The notes beneath the pieces are model-generated. The model was not told the DNA's origin. It made no database searches and saw only the letters and a list, made by a program, of their open reading frames with translations. Positions 7,704 to 18,100 of a DNA stretch of 64,000 nucleotides are shown in pieces (positions within the stretch are counted from its first letter, which is position 1; each line of letters begins with the position of its first letter). The DNA lies in assembly GCF_001499965.1 (NCBI RefSeq), contig NZ_LQIT01000002.1, positions 1 to 64,000 on the forward strand, given 5' to 3'. Source of the DNA: Mycobacterium sp. GA-2829. Its GTDB lineage: Bacteria > Actinomycetota > Actinomycetes > Mycobacteriales > Mycobacteriaceae. The position numbers were made by a program, and so were the translations under genes.

Positions 7704-9355
7704 CGGTCGCCCCCGCCGTCGGGGAACATGCCGGCCGGGGTGCCGCGGCCGTCCCAGTTGAGCAGGTTGACCCGCGACGGGTGAGTCCTGTTGGCCGCCA
7801 TGCCCGTGGTTCTCTGCCGGTTCTGCAGCGCGTGGAAGGTCTCCACCGCGACGGGGACCGGATGACCGCTGGCCTCGCCGAACGGTCCCGAGTCGTACAT
7901 CCCCGGACCGCCCTCGAACGACAGCGAACAACCGGGCGGCTCCTCCACGGAGTGTGGCTCCACCGCGTATGCCGTCGGGATGACGTAGCGCTCCTCGTAC
8001 TTCGCCAATGCGAGCAGCCGGTACATCTCGTAGATCTGTTCCTCGGACATGCCGACCGACTGCGGGATGTGCGGTTGGGTCTGACGGCCCAGAGTGACGT
8101 CACGCATGTAGGACCGCATCGCCGCCAGCCGGCGCAGCACCGCCTCGACCGGGGCGGGATCGCCGGCGGTGAACAGTCCGGCCAGGTATTCGATCGGAAT
8201 CCGCAGCGCCGCCAACGCCCCGAACAGGTTGCCGAGATCCTCCCCGTCATGGCCGTCGCGGCTGACCGCGTCGACGACCGGGGACAGCGGCGGGATGTAC
8301 CACACCATCGGCACGGTGCGGAACTCCGGATGCAGCGGCAGCGCGACCCGGTAGGTGTTGATCAGCGCGTACACCGGGGACCGTTGCGCGGCCTCGATCC
8401 ACTCGTCGGAGATGCCCTCGGCCCGCGCGCCGGCGACGACCTCCGGATCGTTGGGGTCCAACAGAATCGACCTGTGCGCCTCGTACAGGTCGGTCTCGTG
8501 CTCCACCGATGCGACCTCGGTCACCCGGTCGACGTCGTAGAGCACCAGACCCAGGTAGCGCAGCCGGCCCACACACGTCTCGGAGCACACGGTGGGCAAC
8601 CCCACCTCGATCCGCGGGTAACACAGCGTGCACTTCTCGGCCTTACCGGTCTTGTGGTTGAAGTAGACCTTCTTGTAGGGGCAGCCCGAGACGCACATCC
8701 GCCAGCCGCGGCAGCGGTCCTGGTCGACGAGCACCACCCCGTCCTCGCTGCGCTTGTACATCGCACCCGACGGACACGACGCCACGCAGGACGGGTTGAG
8801 GCAGTGCTCGCAGATGCGCGGCAGGTAGAACATGAACGTCTGTTCCAGTTCGAGCCGGACCTTTTCGCTGACCTTCGCGAGCACCGGGTCGCCGGGCAGG
8901 ATCTGCGGTGACCCGCCGAGGTTGTCGTCCCAGTTCGCCGACCACTGCACCTTCATCGGCTCGCCGCTGATCAGGCTGCGCGGCGCGGCCACCGGCATGT
9001 GCTCGCCCAGCGGTGCGGTGGTCAGGTTCTCGTAGTCGTAGGTCCAGGGCTCGTAATAGTCGTCGATGCTGGGCAGTTTCGGGTTGGCGAAGATACGCAG
9101 CAGTTTCGACAGCCGGCCGCCGTCGCGTAGCCGCAGTCGGCCCCGCCGGTCGCGAACCCAGCCGCCCCGCCACCGATCCTGGTCCTCATAGGTCCGCGGA
9201 TATCCCTGTCCGGGACGGGTTTCGACGTTGTTGAACCAGATGTACTCGGTACCAGAGCGATTCGTCCACGCCTGTTTGCAGGTGACCGAGCAGGTGTGGC
9301 ATCCGATGCATTTGTCGAGGTTCATCACCATCGCCATCTGGGCCATGACCTTCAC
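7700..9355 (-). CDS. narH: Respiratory nitrate reductase beta subunit (iron-sulfur)
   Basis: 551 residues, close to other NarH proteins. Four cysteine groups for one [3Fe-4S] and three [4Fe-4S] centres can be seen: CIGCHTCSVTC near the N terminus, CEHCLNPSCVASC, CRGWRMCVSGC and CTLCYPRIEVG...CSETC. The tryptophan in CRGWRMC marks the three-iron cluster, as in other NarH. The GTG start at 9355 overlaps the narG stop (GTGA). A false longer frame upstream lies inside narG and is ignored. The subunit relays electrons from NarI to NarG. Confidence 0.95.
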   Translation of the reverse strand: MKVMAQMAMVMNLDKCIGCHTCSVTCKQAWTNRSGTEYIWFNNVETRPGQGYPRTYEDQDRWRGGWVRDRRGRLRLRDGGRLSKLLRIFANPKLPSIDDYYEPWTYDYENLTTAPLGEHMPVAAPRSLISGEPMKVQWSANWDDNLGGSPQILPGDPVLAKVSEKVRLELEQTFMFYLPRICEHCLNPSCVASCPSGAMYKRSEDGVVLVDQDRCRGWRMCVSGCPYKKVYFNHKTGKAEKCTLCYPRIEVGLPTVCSETCVGRLRYLGLVLYDVDRVTEVASVEHETDLYEAHRSILLDPNDPEVVAGARAEGISDEWIEAAQRSPVYALINTYRVALPLHPEFRTVPMVWYIPPLSPVVDAVSRDGHDGEDLGNLFGALAALRIPIEYLAGLFTAGDPAPVEAVLRRLAAMRSYMRDVTLGRQTQPHIPQSVGMSEEQIYEMYRLLALAKYEERYVIPTAYAVEPHSVEEPPGCSLSFEGGPGMYDSGPFGEASGHPVPVAVETFHALQNRQRTTGMAANRTHPSRVNLLNWDGRGTPAGMFPDGGGDR

Positions 9356-12300
9356 TGGTAGACCACCTCCTGCGAGCGACGCCGCACCACCGTCACCTCG
9401 TCGCGCTGGTTCCCGGTGGGCCCTAGGTAGTTGAACGCGAACGCCGTCTGGGCGTAACCGCCGGCGAGGTGGCTCGGTTTCACCAGCAACCGGGTGAGCG
9501 AGTTGTGAATGCCGCCGCGCTTGCCGGTGGTCTCGGTCAGCGGGACATCGATGACGCGCTCCTGGGCGTGGTAGACGAACACCACCCCGTCGGGCATCCG
9601 GTGGCTGACGATCGCCCGGCACACCAGTACGCCGTTCCGGTTGACGGCCTCCACCCAATCGTTGTCGGCTGCACCGATTTTTGCGGCGTCGCCCGGACTC
9701 ATCCACATGGTGGGCCCGCCGCGGGACAGCGAGAGCATGAACAGGTTGTCCTGATATTCGGAGTGGATCGACCACTTCGAATGCGGGGTCAGATATCGCA
9801 CGGTCAAACCGATGCCCTCGTTGCCGAGTTCCGGCTCGCCGAAGAGTCGGTGGATGTCCAGCGGCGGCCGGTAGATCGGCAGCTGCTCGCCGAGTTCCTC
9901 GAGCCAGTCGTGATCGAGGTAGAAGTGCATCCGGCCCGTCAGCGTGTGGAACGGTTTGAGCTCCTCGATGTTCACCGTGAACGGGGCGTAGCGGCGCCCA
10001 CCGGTCTCGCTGCCCGACCACTCCGGGCTCGTGATCACCGGCACCGGCCGCGCCTGAGTGTCGGCGTAGGTGATCCGGCGCTCTTCACTACCTCCGGCGA
10101 GATGAGTCAGCGTGCGGCCGGTCCGCCGGGACAGCTGTTCGAACCCCTCGACCGCCAACCGTCCGTTCGAGGTGCCGGACAGGGCCAGGATGACGTCGGC
10201 CATTCGTTCGGCCGTGGTGATCGCGGGACGGCCCGCCGCTGGCCCAGAGTTCAGCACCCCGAATTTCGCGGCGAGTTCACCGACCTCCTTCGTCGGGTGG
10301 GTGGTGACCCCTTTGGTCGTCAACCCGAGTCGGTCGACCAGGGGTCCCAGCGTCGCCCACTTCTCGGCGACGGCGGCGTAGTCGCGCTCCACGATCGCGA
10401 CCGGCCCCATGGTCTGACCGGGCCGCGGCGTTTCACCGGTGCTGCGCCAATCGTGTTCTGTGCCTGCCGGGTACGCCATCGCGGCGGGGGTGTCGTGCTG
10501 CAGTGCGCCGAGCACGATGTCGGTGCGCGTGCCCAGGTGTTTCTTCGCCATCGCGGAGAACGCCAGCGTGATCGCGCGGAACGCCTCGAAGTCCGAACGG
10601 GTCTCCCATGGCGGGTCGATGGCCGGGGTGAACGCATGCACGTAGGGATGCATGTCGGTGGTGTTGAGATCCGCCTTCTCGTACCAGGTCGCCGCGGGCA
10701 GCACCACGTCGGACAGCAACGTGGTCGAGGTCATCCGGAAGTCGATCGACATCAGCAGGTCGAGTTTGCCCTCCGGGATGTCATCTGGCCACGCGACGGC
10801 GTTGGGGCGCAGGTGTTCCGGCGTGGGCGACGCCTGCAGGTTGGAGGTCGTGCCGAGCAGGTGCCGCAGGAAGTACTCGTTGCCCTTGCTCGACGAGCCC
10901 AGCAGGTTCGCCCGCCACACGTCGAGGACACGTGGCCAGTTCGCCGGATCGTCCGGGTCGCTGATCGCGAACTTCAGCGCTCCCGAGGCCAACTGCTCGG
11001 CGACGTATTCCGGGATATCGCGCCCGGCGGCGCGGGCCTCGTCGGCGACGTCGAGGCTGGACCGGTCGAACTGCGGGTAAAACGGCATCCACCCCATCGC
11101 CGCCGACGCGGCCAGCACGTCCATCGTGTGCTTGCCGGTGAACCGTCCGCGCGCGGTCGGGGTGGCCAGCGCGTCGGCGCGGTAGCCGTCGTAGCGCCAC
11201 TGGTCGGTGTGCACGTACCAGTACGACGTGCCGGGCATCTGCCGCGGCGGGCGCGCCCAGTCGGTGGCCATCGCCATCGTCGACCACCCCGTGACCGGGC
11301 GGCACTTCTCCTGACCGACGTAATGCGCCCACCCGCCGCCGTTGCGACCCATCGATCCGGTGAGGATCAGCAGCGCGAGCACCGCACGGTAGGTGACGTC
11401 GCCGTGGAACCACTGACAGATCCCGGCGCCCATGATGATCATCGAACGTCCGCCGGATTCGACTGCGTTGTCGGCGAATTCACGCGCCACGCGGACAGCC
11501 TGGGCCGCAGACACCCCGGTGATGGCTTCCTGCCAGGCGGGGGTGTAGGGGCGGTCGGGGTCGTCGTAGCCCGTCGGCCAGTCGCCGGGCAGCCCCGGCC
11601 GCGCCACCCCGTACTGGGCGAGCATGAGATCGAACACCGTGCACACGAGGTGAGCACCGACCCGGCGGACCGGCACCCCCCGCAGCAGGGTCTCGCCGTG
11701 GCCGTCGACGGTGTCGAAGCGGGTCAGCGTGATCGCCGCGACCTCGCCGCCGTCCTTGGCGACGGTCAGCGCCGGCGACAGGTCACCGAGGTCGAGGTTC
11801 CACCGGCCCACGCCGTCGTCGCCGAACCGGAATCCGAGCGATCCCGGCGGGACGGCGACCGTGTCGGTGGCCCCGTCGAGCAGCGCCGGCTTGAACGCGG
11901 CGTTCTCGACCCGGTGCTCGAGATCGGCCGCCGTGAGGTTCTTCCCGGGTACCAGGGCCCCGCCGCGCTCCTCGAGCTTGACAAGGAACGGCAGGTCGGT
12001 GTACTGGCGGACGTAGTCGACGAAGAACGGGACCCGTTGTCGGACAAAGAATTCAGAGAGAATGACGTGGCCCATCGCCATCGCGAGGGCGCCGTCGGTG
12101 CCCGCCGCGCAGGGCATCCACTCGTCGGCGAACTTCGTGTTGTCGGCGTAGTCGGGGCTGACGGTGACCACCTTCGTGCCGCGGTAGCGCACTTCCGCCA
12201 TCCAGTGCGCATCCGGGGTGCGGGTGACCGGGACGTTGGAGCCCCACATCATCAGATACGACGCATCCCACCAGTCCCCGGATTCGGGGACGTCGGTCTG

Positions 12301-13032
12301 GTCGCCGAACACCTGCGGGGAGGCCACCGGGAGATCGGCGTACCAGTCGTAGAACGACGTCATCGCCCCGCCGATCAACTCGACGAAGCGGGACCCGGCG
12401 GCGTGGCTGACCATCGACATGGCCGGGATGGGGGAGAACCCGGCGATGCGGTCGGGGCCGTAGGTCTTGATGGTGTGCACATGGGCGGCGGCGATCATCT
12501 CGGTGGCCTCGGCCCAGGTGACGCGCACCAGACCACCCTTGCCGCGGGCCTGCTGATACCGCCTGCGCCGGCCCGCGTCGGACTGGATGTCGGCCCACGC
12601 CAGGACCGGATCGCCCAAGCGCGCCTTGGCTTCCCGGAACATCTCGACCAGCACGCCGCGGGCATACGGGTAGCGCACCCGAGTCGGCGAGTAGGTGTAC
12701 CAGGAGAACGCCGCACCGCGTGGACAGCCGCGTGGCTCGTACTCCGGGCGGTCCGGACCCACCGACGGATAATCGGTCTCCTGGGTCTCCCAGGTGATGA
12801 TGCCGTCCTTGACGTACACCTTCCACGAACACGACCCGGTGCAGTTCACCCCGTGGGTGGAGCGCACCACCTTGTCGTGACTCCACCGGTCGCGGTAGAA
12901 CACGTCGCCCTCGCGGCCGCCGCGTCGGGTCACCGTGCGCAGGTCTTCGGAGAACTCGCCGGGGGTGAAGAACCGGCCGCTGCGTTGCAGGAGTTCCTCG
13001 ACCACACCGCCGGTGCGCGGGGCACTGGTCAC
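9352..13032 (-). CDS. narG: Respiratory nitrate reductase alpha subunit (molybdenum)
   Basis: A 1226-residue catalytic subunit that reduces nitrate to nitrite with a bis-molybdopterin guanine dinucleotide cofactor. The N terminus carries the FS0 iron-sulfur site HGVNCTGSC. The molybdopterin-binding region contains GCPRGAAFSWY and SFYDWYADLP, with the aspartate ligand expected there. No twin-arginine signal is seen, which fits a cytoplasm-facing enzyme. The GTG at 13032 overlaps the narK stop (GTGA). It forms a tightly coupled operon with narK, H, J and I. Confidence 0.95.
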   Translation of the reverse strand: MTSAPRTGGVVEELLQRSGRFFTPGEFSEDLRTVTRRGGREGDVFYRDRWSHDKVVRSTHGVNCTGSCSWKVYVKDGIITWETQETDYPSVGPDRPEYEPRGCPRGAAFSWYTYSPTRVRYPYARGVLVEMFREAKARLGDPVLAWADIQSDAGRRRRYQQARGKGGLVRVTWAEATEMIAAAHVHTIKTYGPDRIAGFSPIPAMSMVSHAAGSRFVELIGGAMTSFYDWYADLPVASPQVFGDQTDVPESGDWWDASYLMMWGSNVPVTRTPDAHWMAEVRYRGTKVVTVSPDYADNTKFADEWMPCAAGTDGALAMAMGHVILSEFFVRQRVPFFVDYVRQYTDLPFLVKLEERGGALVPGKNLTAADLEHRVENAAFKPALLDGATDTVAVPPGSLGFRFGDDGVGRWNLDLGDLSPALTVAKDGGEVAAITLTRFDTVDGHGETLLRGVPVRRVGAHLVCTVFDLMLAQYGVARPGLPGDWPTGYDDPDRPYTPAWQEAITGVSAAQAVRVAREFADNAVESGGRSMIIMGAGICQWFHGDVTYRAVLALLILTGSMGRNGGGWAHYVGQEKCRPVTGWSTMAMATDWARPPRQMPGTSYWYVHTDQWRYDGYRADALATPTARGRFTGKHTMDVLAASAAMGWMPFYPQFDRSSLDVADEARAAGRDIPEYVAEQLASGALKFAISDPDDPANWPRVLDVWRANLLGSSSKGNEYFLRHLLGTTSNLQASPTPEHLRPNAVAWPDDIPEGKLDLLMSIDFRMTSTTLLSDVVLPAATWYEKADLNTTDMHPYVHAFTPAIDPPWETRSDFEAFRAITLAFSAMAKKHLGTRTDIVLGALQHDTPAAMAYPAGTEHDWRSTGETPRPGQTMGPVAIVERDYAAVAEKWATLGPLVDRLGLTTKGVTTHPTKEVGELAAKFGVLNSGPAAGRPAITTAERMADVILALSGTSNGRLAVEGFEQLSRRTGRTLTHLAGGSEERRITYADTQARPVPVITSPEWSGSETGGRRYAPFTVNIEELKPFHTLTGRMHFYLDHDWLEELGEQLPIYRPPLDIHRLFGEPELGNEGIGLTVRYLTPHSKWSIHSEYQDNLFMLSLSRGGPTMWMSPGDAAKIGAADNDWVEAVNRNGVLVCRAIVSHRMPDGVVFVYHAQERVIDVPLTETTGKRGGIHNSLTRLLVKPSHLAGGYAQTAFAFNYLGPTGNQRDEVTVVRRRSQEVVYQ

Positions 13033-14249
13033 GGCGTCGCCTCCTTCGGGTGTGGTTCGTGGGCGTGTAACCGCACGGCGGTGTAGGCGAAGGCGATCAG
13101 CGCCGTCGCCACCAACAGCAGCAGGCCGACCGTGTAATCGTTGTCGACCGCGTCGTAGGACGCGCCCATCACCAGCGGCGGGAAGTACCCGCCGAGTCCG
13201 CCTGCGGCCGCGACGATTCCGGTGATGGAGCCGACGGACTGCGCAGGCGACCGTCGCGCCACCCACGCGAACACCCCGCCGGTGCCGATACCGAGGAAGA
13301 CGGCGAGGGTGATGAACGTGGCCGCCGACCACACGTCCGGCGGCGGTTGGAACACCGCGACGAACGCCAGGGCGGCGGTACCGGCGAACGACGCCAGCAC
13401 GACGTACTTGGGTGCGACCCGGTCGGCGAGCGCGCCGCCGATCGGTCGGGCCAGCACGGCGGCGAGCGCGAACCCGGCGGTGCGGGCACCTGCGTCGACG
13501 GCCGAGAAGCCGTAGATGGTTTTGATGTAGGTGGGCAGGTAGTTGCTGAACGCCACGAAACCGCCGAAGACGACGGCGTAGAGGAACGACATCTCCCATG
13601 TGACACGAAGTTTGGCGGCCGCTTTGAGTTTTGGCAGCACCGCGTCGGTGTTGGGGGCGAAGTGAGGGGAGTCGTGCATGGCGAACAGACACAGCGCCGC
13701 GGTGAGGGCCAGTGCAACGGCGACGATCAGGTGGGTGGTGAACAGGCCGAACCAGTGGACGAACCGTGGGGTGAAGAAGGCCGACAGTGCGGTTCCGACC
13801 ATGCCCATCCCGAAGACGCCGGTGGCGAAGCCGCGCCGCGACGCCTCGTACCAGTGGTTGGCGAACGGGATCCCGACGGCGAATATCGTGCCGGCGATCC
13901 CGAGGAAGAACCCGAACACCAGCAGCAGGGGATACGATCCCGCCGCTCCGGCGGCGCCGACGGCGAGCACCGGGACGATCGACGCCAACGAGATGGCGAT
14001 GAACATCACGCGGCCGCCGAAGCGGTCGGTGAGCGAACCCACCACGATCCGGCCCAGCGACCCGACCAGGATGGGGGTGGCCACCAGCATGGATGCCTCG
14101 GTGCTGCTCAACGTCAGATCGCCGGCGTACGTCGTCGACAGCGGACCGATCATGTTCCAGGCCCAGAAGTTGATCGCCGAAACCCAAGTCGCCAGGGCGA
14201 GGTTCACACCCCGTCCGGTGCGTGTGTCCGGCGCGGTAGCCGTGTTCAC
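13029..14249 (-). CDS. narK: Nitrate/nitrite transporter (MFS, NarK family)
   Basis: A 406-residue major facilitator with about 12 transmembrane segments. It has the typical nitrate-porter sequences WAWNMIGPLS in the first helix, GRIVVGSLTDRFGGR in the loop after helix 2, and a glycine-rich FFLGIAGTIFAVG in helix 5. It should import nitrate or exchange it for nitrite, feeding NarG directly. The GTG at 14249 is chosen because residues further upstream lack membrane or family character and run into the repeat element. It is the first gene of the operon. Confidence 0.9.
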   Translation of the reverse strand: MNTATAPDTRTGRGVNLALATWVSAINFWAWNMIGPLSTTYAGDLTLSSTEASMLVATPILVGSLGRIVVGSLTDRFGGRVMFIAISLASIVPVLAVGAAGAAGSYPLLLVFGFFLGIAGTIFAVGIPFANHWYEASRRGFATGVFGMGMVGTALSAFFTPRFVHWFGLFTTHLIVAVALALTAALCLFAMHDSPHFAPNTDAVLPKLKAAAKLRVTWEMSFLYAVVFGGFVAFSNYLPTYIKTIYGFSAVDAGARTAGFALAAVLARPIGGALADRVAPKYVVLASFAGTAALAFVAVFQPPPDVWSAATFITLAVFLGIGTGGVFAWVARRSPAQSVGSITGIVAAAGGLGGYFPPLVMGASYDAVDNDYTVGLLLLVATALIAFAYTAVRLHAHEPHPKEATP

Positions 14250-14320
14250 CCCATCCAGGGAACCACTCGTCGGTGGCGGCCACAGGATATTGCGGAAACT
14301 TCCGGACGAAACAAAGGCGG

Positions 14321-14382
14321 CGCCGAGACTACGGTTGTTGCGCGATCTCGCCCGAAATGCGTCAACAACCGTAGTCTCGTCG
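14321..14382. repeat. 62-bp palindromic repeat, copy 2 (5' side of the nar operon)
   Basis: Arms at 14321-14340 and 14363-14382 pair at 19 of 20 positions. The 22-base centre matches copy 1 except for GG to AA near its middle. The differing arm base is at another position than in copy 1, so the two copies have drifted separately. It lies between nei and narK, in the region where the nar promoter should be, 72 bp upstream of the narK start. Confidence 0.8.
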
Positions 14383-14391
14383 ATTCGCGGG

Positions 14392-15165
14392 TCAGTGCTG
14401 GCAGTGCGGGCACCAGTAGGTGACCCGGTCCCCGTCGCCGTCCCGTTTGATCGGTGTCCCACAGCGGCGGCACGGCTTGCCGGCCCGGCCGTACACCCAC
14501 ACGTCGCGGCCCGGTCGGGTGTCGCCGGTGGTGGTGCGGTTCCATCGGGACCGGTTCAGCCACAACATGTCTCGCGCCCGCTGGACGACGCGCAGCGGAT
14601 CGGCGACCGCGCTGACCGGCGCGGTCGGCAGGTGGCCGAAGATGAAGCACAGCTCGTTGGCGTAGACGTTGCCGACCCCGGCGAGGTTGCGCTGGTCGAG
14701 CAGCGCCGCCGACAGCGGACGCTCCGGATCGGCGACGAGGTTCTGCGCGGCGACGCGGGGTTCCCAATCGTCGCCGAGCAGATCGGGCCCGAGGTGCGCG
14801 ACCGCGTCCATGTCGTGGTCGCGGTCGAGGATCTCCAGGACGCCGAGGTCGATGCCCGCGGCCTGCACCGCCTGCTCGCCTTCGCCGGCCTCGAGGATGA
14901 TGCGGATCCGGTAGCCGGCGCGGCTCGGCCGCGACGCGGGCACCACCTTCCAGCTGCCCTCCATCTTCAGGTGCGAGTGGATGCTGGCCGGGCCGACGCG
15001 GATGAACAGGTGCTTGCCGCGGCTGAGCACCTCGTCGACGACGTGCCCGCTCAAGTCCACGGTCGCGTAGCGTGGGACGCGGACGTCGCAGCGGGTCAAC
15101 GTCTTACCCTCGAGGCCGTCGCGCAGCGCGGTGGCGGTGCGGTAGACCGTGTCACCTTCGGGCAT
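14392..15165 (-). CDS. nei: DNA glycosylase/AP lyase, endonuclease VIII family (Nei, Rv3297-like)
   Basis: 257 residues. The catalytic N terminus MPEGDT is intact: after removal of Met, Pro2 acts as nucleophile with Glu3. The central helix-two-turn-helix contains [14 protein letters not shown], and the C terminus is a zinc finger with CRRCG and CPHC. Enzymes of this family remove oxidised pyrimidines and cut the abasic site by beta/delta elimination. It follows lhr on the same strand by 9 bp, the same order as Rv3296-Rv3297, so the two are probably co-transcribed. Confidence 0.92.
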   Translation of the reverse strand: MPEGDTVYRTATALRDGLEGKTLTRCDVRVPRYATVDLSGHVVDEVLSRGKHLFIRVGPASIHSHLKMEGSWKVVPASRPSRAGYRIRIILEAGEGEQAVQAAGIDLGVLEILDRDHDMDAVAHLGPDLLGDDWEPRVAAQNLVADPERPLSAALLDQRNLAGVGNVYANELCFIFGHLPTAPVSAVADPLRVVQRARDMLWLNRSRWNRTTTGDTRPGRDVWVYGRAGKPCRRCGTPIKRDGDGDRVTYWCPHCQH

Positions 15166-15174
15166 CGGCGCCGC

Positions 15175-18100
15175 TCACCTCAATCTCAGACCGCGGGGGG
15201 TCCGGCTGAACCCCGCCCCCGTCAACGCATCCTGCACGGCCGCGCGCACCCCGCCCTGCCCGGGTTCCAGCACCCCCACCCCGTTGACCTTCTCGACGAG
15301 CAGCGTCTGCACCCGGCCCCGGCCCACCAGATCGGCCAGCGCGGCCGCCGCGGCCAACTGCGCGTCGGCGTCGTCGGTGAAACTCAGCAGCGACCGGCCG
15401 CCCCGCTCGAGGAACCACGCGAGCTCGCCGTCGACGAGCGCGACCAGCGCACCCGCCTTGCGGCCGGGCCGGTGCGACCCCTCCGCCTCACCGTCGGGGG
15501 TGCGCACCGGCCACGGCAGCGCCGCCCCGTACGGATTGGCCGGGTCGGCCGCGGCGAGCACCACCGCGTTGTACTCGCGGCGGTCCTGGTCGACCTCGTC
15601 GAGATAGGTACGCAGCCGGTCGACCGTCGAGGCCACCGCGAACTGCGCCCCGCCCAGCGATTCGACGAAGTAGCCGCGCTGACAGCGGCCGGTCTCCTCG
15701 AAGGCCTTGAGCACCTTGTACAGCATCGCGAACCCGCCCGGCACGCCTTCGGCGACGGCGGCGCCCTTGGTCAGCACACCGTGCCGGTTGAGCAGCAGTT
15801 CGGCCGAAAAGTGCGCGCGCACCGTGGAATCCGGCTCGGCGGGGGGCATCGCCGACCATCGGCCCGCCACAGTCGGGTCGCTGGTGCGGGTCTGCGCGTG
15901 GGCGATGCTGTAACTGCTCAACCGCGGCGGCCGGGCCCGCTGCCGGTGCGCCGGAGCGCCCCGCCTGCCCGTGGACCGTCGACTCCCCGACAGCATCGCG
16001 CGGACCGGGGCGAACGTGTCGCCGGTGACCCATCCGGCCCAGATCAGTTCCCACAGTGCGGTTTTGAAGGTCTCCGAGTCGCCTCCGGCAAGTTGACGGA
16101 AAAAATACGCGCCGCCAGCACCGAGGATCTCCATGATGGCGCGGTGGGTGTCGGTGAACTCGAGTTCGACCGGGGCGGTCAGCGTCAGCGGTGCGGCCTC
16201 GGCGTGGTGGAAGGCGATCCAGCCGTCGCCGCCGCCGATCTGACCAGTACCCGACCACATGAACTCGCCACCGGCCAGCAGTTCGTCGAGCATCGCGGGC
16301 TGGTAGTCGCGCACCCGCTGCGAGAGCACCAGCGGTTCCACCGCCGACGCCGGGATCGGCACACCGGCGAGCTGATCGAGTGCCGAGGCGAGCCCGTCGA
16401 TCCCCGCGCTGTGCGTCGACCCGACGTGCTGCCACGCTGGCAGGAAGCGGGCGTAGGCGGTGGTGCTGACCGGCTCGACCTGGGCTCGCAGCGCGGCGAG
16501 CGAGCGGCGGCGCAGGATCTTGAGCACGTCACCGTCGCACCACTGTTCGGTGCCCGCCGGATCACCGGAGGGTGCGTCGGTGAACTCGCCGCGCACCAGC
16601 CGGCCGTCGACCGTCATCCGGCCCAGTACATCGCCGGTGACCCGCAGCCCGAGACCGAACCGGGCCGCCGCCTCCGCGGTGGTGAACGGCCCGTGGGTGC
16701 GCGCGTACCGACCGATCAGCTCACCCAGCGGATCGACCACCGGATCGAGGAACGAGATCGGCACACCGACGGGCACCGCGATCCCGACGCCGTCGCGCAG
16801 CAGGCCGACATCCTCGATCGCCACCCACCACGTCCGTCCGGCGTAGGACACCGTCACCACCCGCTTGGCCGACCGCAGGGCCTCCAGCCAGCCGCCGACG
16901 TCGTCGGTGGTGGCGCGTTCGGCGATCTCCTCGACGGTCAACGGGCCGAGGAGCCGCAGCAGGTCGGCGACCCCTTCGGCGTCCTTGGCGCGGCGGTCCT
17001 CGGCGAGGTGCTGCAACTGACGGCCCGTGGCGGCGATGACGTCGGCGTCGAGCAGCTCGCGCAGCTCGACGCGGCCGAGCAGTTCGGCGAGCAGTGTGCT
17101 GTCCAACGACAGTGCGGCGGCGCGGCGTTCGGCCAGCGGGCTGTCGCCCTCGTACATGAACGCGCCGACGTAGCCGAACAGCAGCGAGGCCGCGAACGGC
17201 GACGGCGTGGTGGTCTCCACCTCGACCACCCGCAGGCGGCGCTGCGCGATCCGGTGCATCACCTCGACCAGAGCGGGCACGTCGTAGACGTCCTGCAGGC
17301 ATTCGCGGACGGCCTCGAGCACGATCGGGAAGTCGGGGTACTTGCGGGCGACGTCGAGCAGCTGCGCGGCGCGCTGCCGCTGATGCCACAGCGGGGAACG
17401 CTTACCCGGATTGCGTCGCGGCAGCAGCAGTGCCCGCGCCGCGCATTCGCGGAACCGCGACGCGAACAGCGCCGACCCGCCGACCTCCGCGGTCACCAGC
17501 GGTTCGATCTCATCGGCGTCGAAGACGAACAGCTCCGCGAACGACGTTGCGCCGCCGTCGAAGTCGGTGTCAGGGAGCCGGACGATGATGCCGTCGTCGG
17601 AGGCGGTCGGCTTCTCGTCGATGCCGTACCGTTCGCGCAGCCGCCGCCCGACCGCCAGCGCGAGCGGGCCGTGCACCCGCAACCCGTAGGGGGAGTGCAG
17701 GATGATCCGCCAGTCGCCGAGTTCGTCGCGGAACCGCTCGACGACGAAGGTGGTGTCGGTGGGCACCGTGCCGGTGGCCTGCTTCTGATCGTCGAGCAGC
17801 CGGAAGAGGTTGTCGGTGGCGTAGTCGTTGAACCCCATGGTGCGGCAGCGTTCGGCGAACGCGTCGGCGCCCAGCGCGGCGAGCTCCCCGGTGAACGCGC
17901 CGACCGCGGCGCCCAGTTCGGCGGGCCGCCCGACACCGTCGCCGCGCCAGAACGGCAGCCGCGCGGGCTGACCCGGCGCGGGGATCACCAGCACGCGGTC
18001 GTGGGTGATCTCGGTGATCCGCCAACTCGTCGCGCCCAGCGAGATGACGTCGCCCGGCCGCGACTCGTAAACCATCTCCTCGTCCAATTCGCCCACGCGC

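Noticed and set aside
14250..14391. Search for a DosR (dormancy) box ahead of narK
   Set aside because: No palindrome near the GGGACT-N-AGTCCC type was seen; the only clear structure is the 62-bp repeat.
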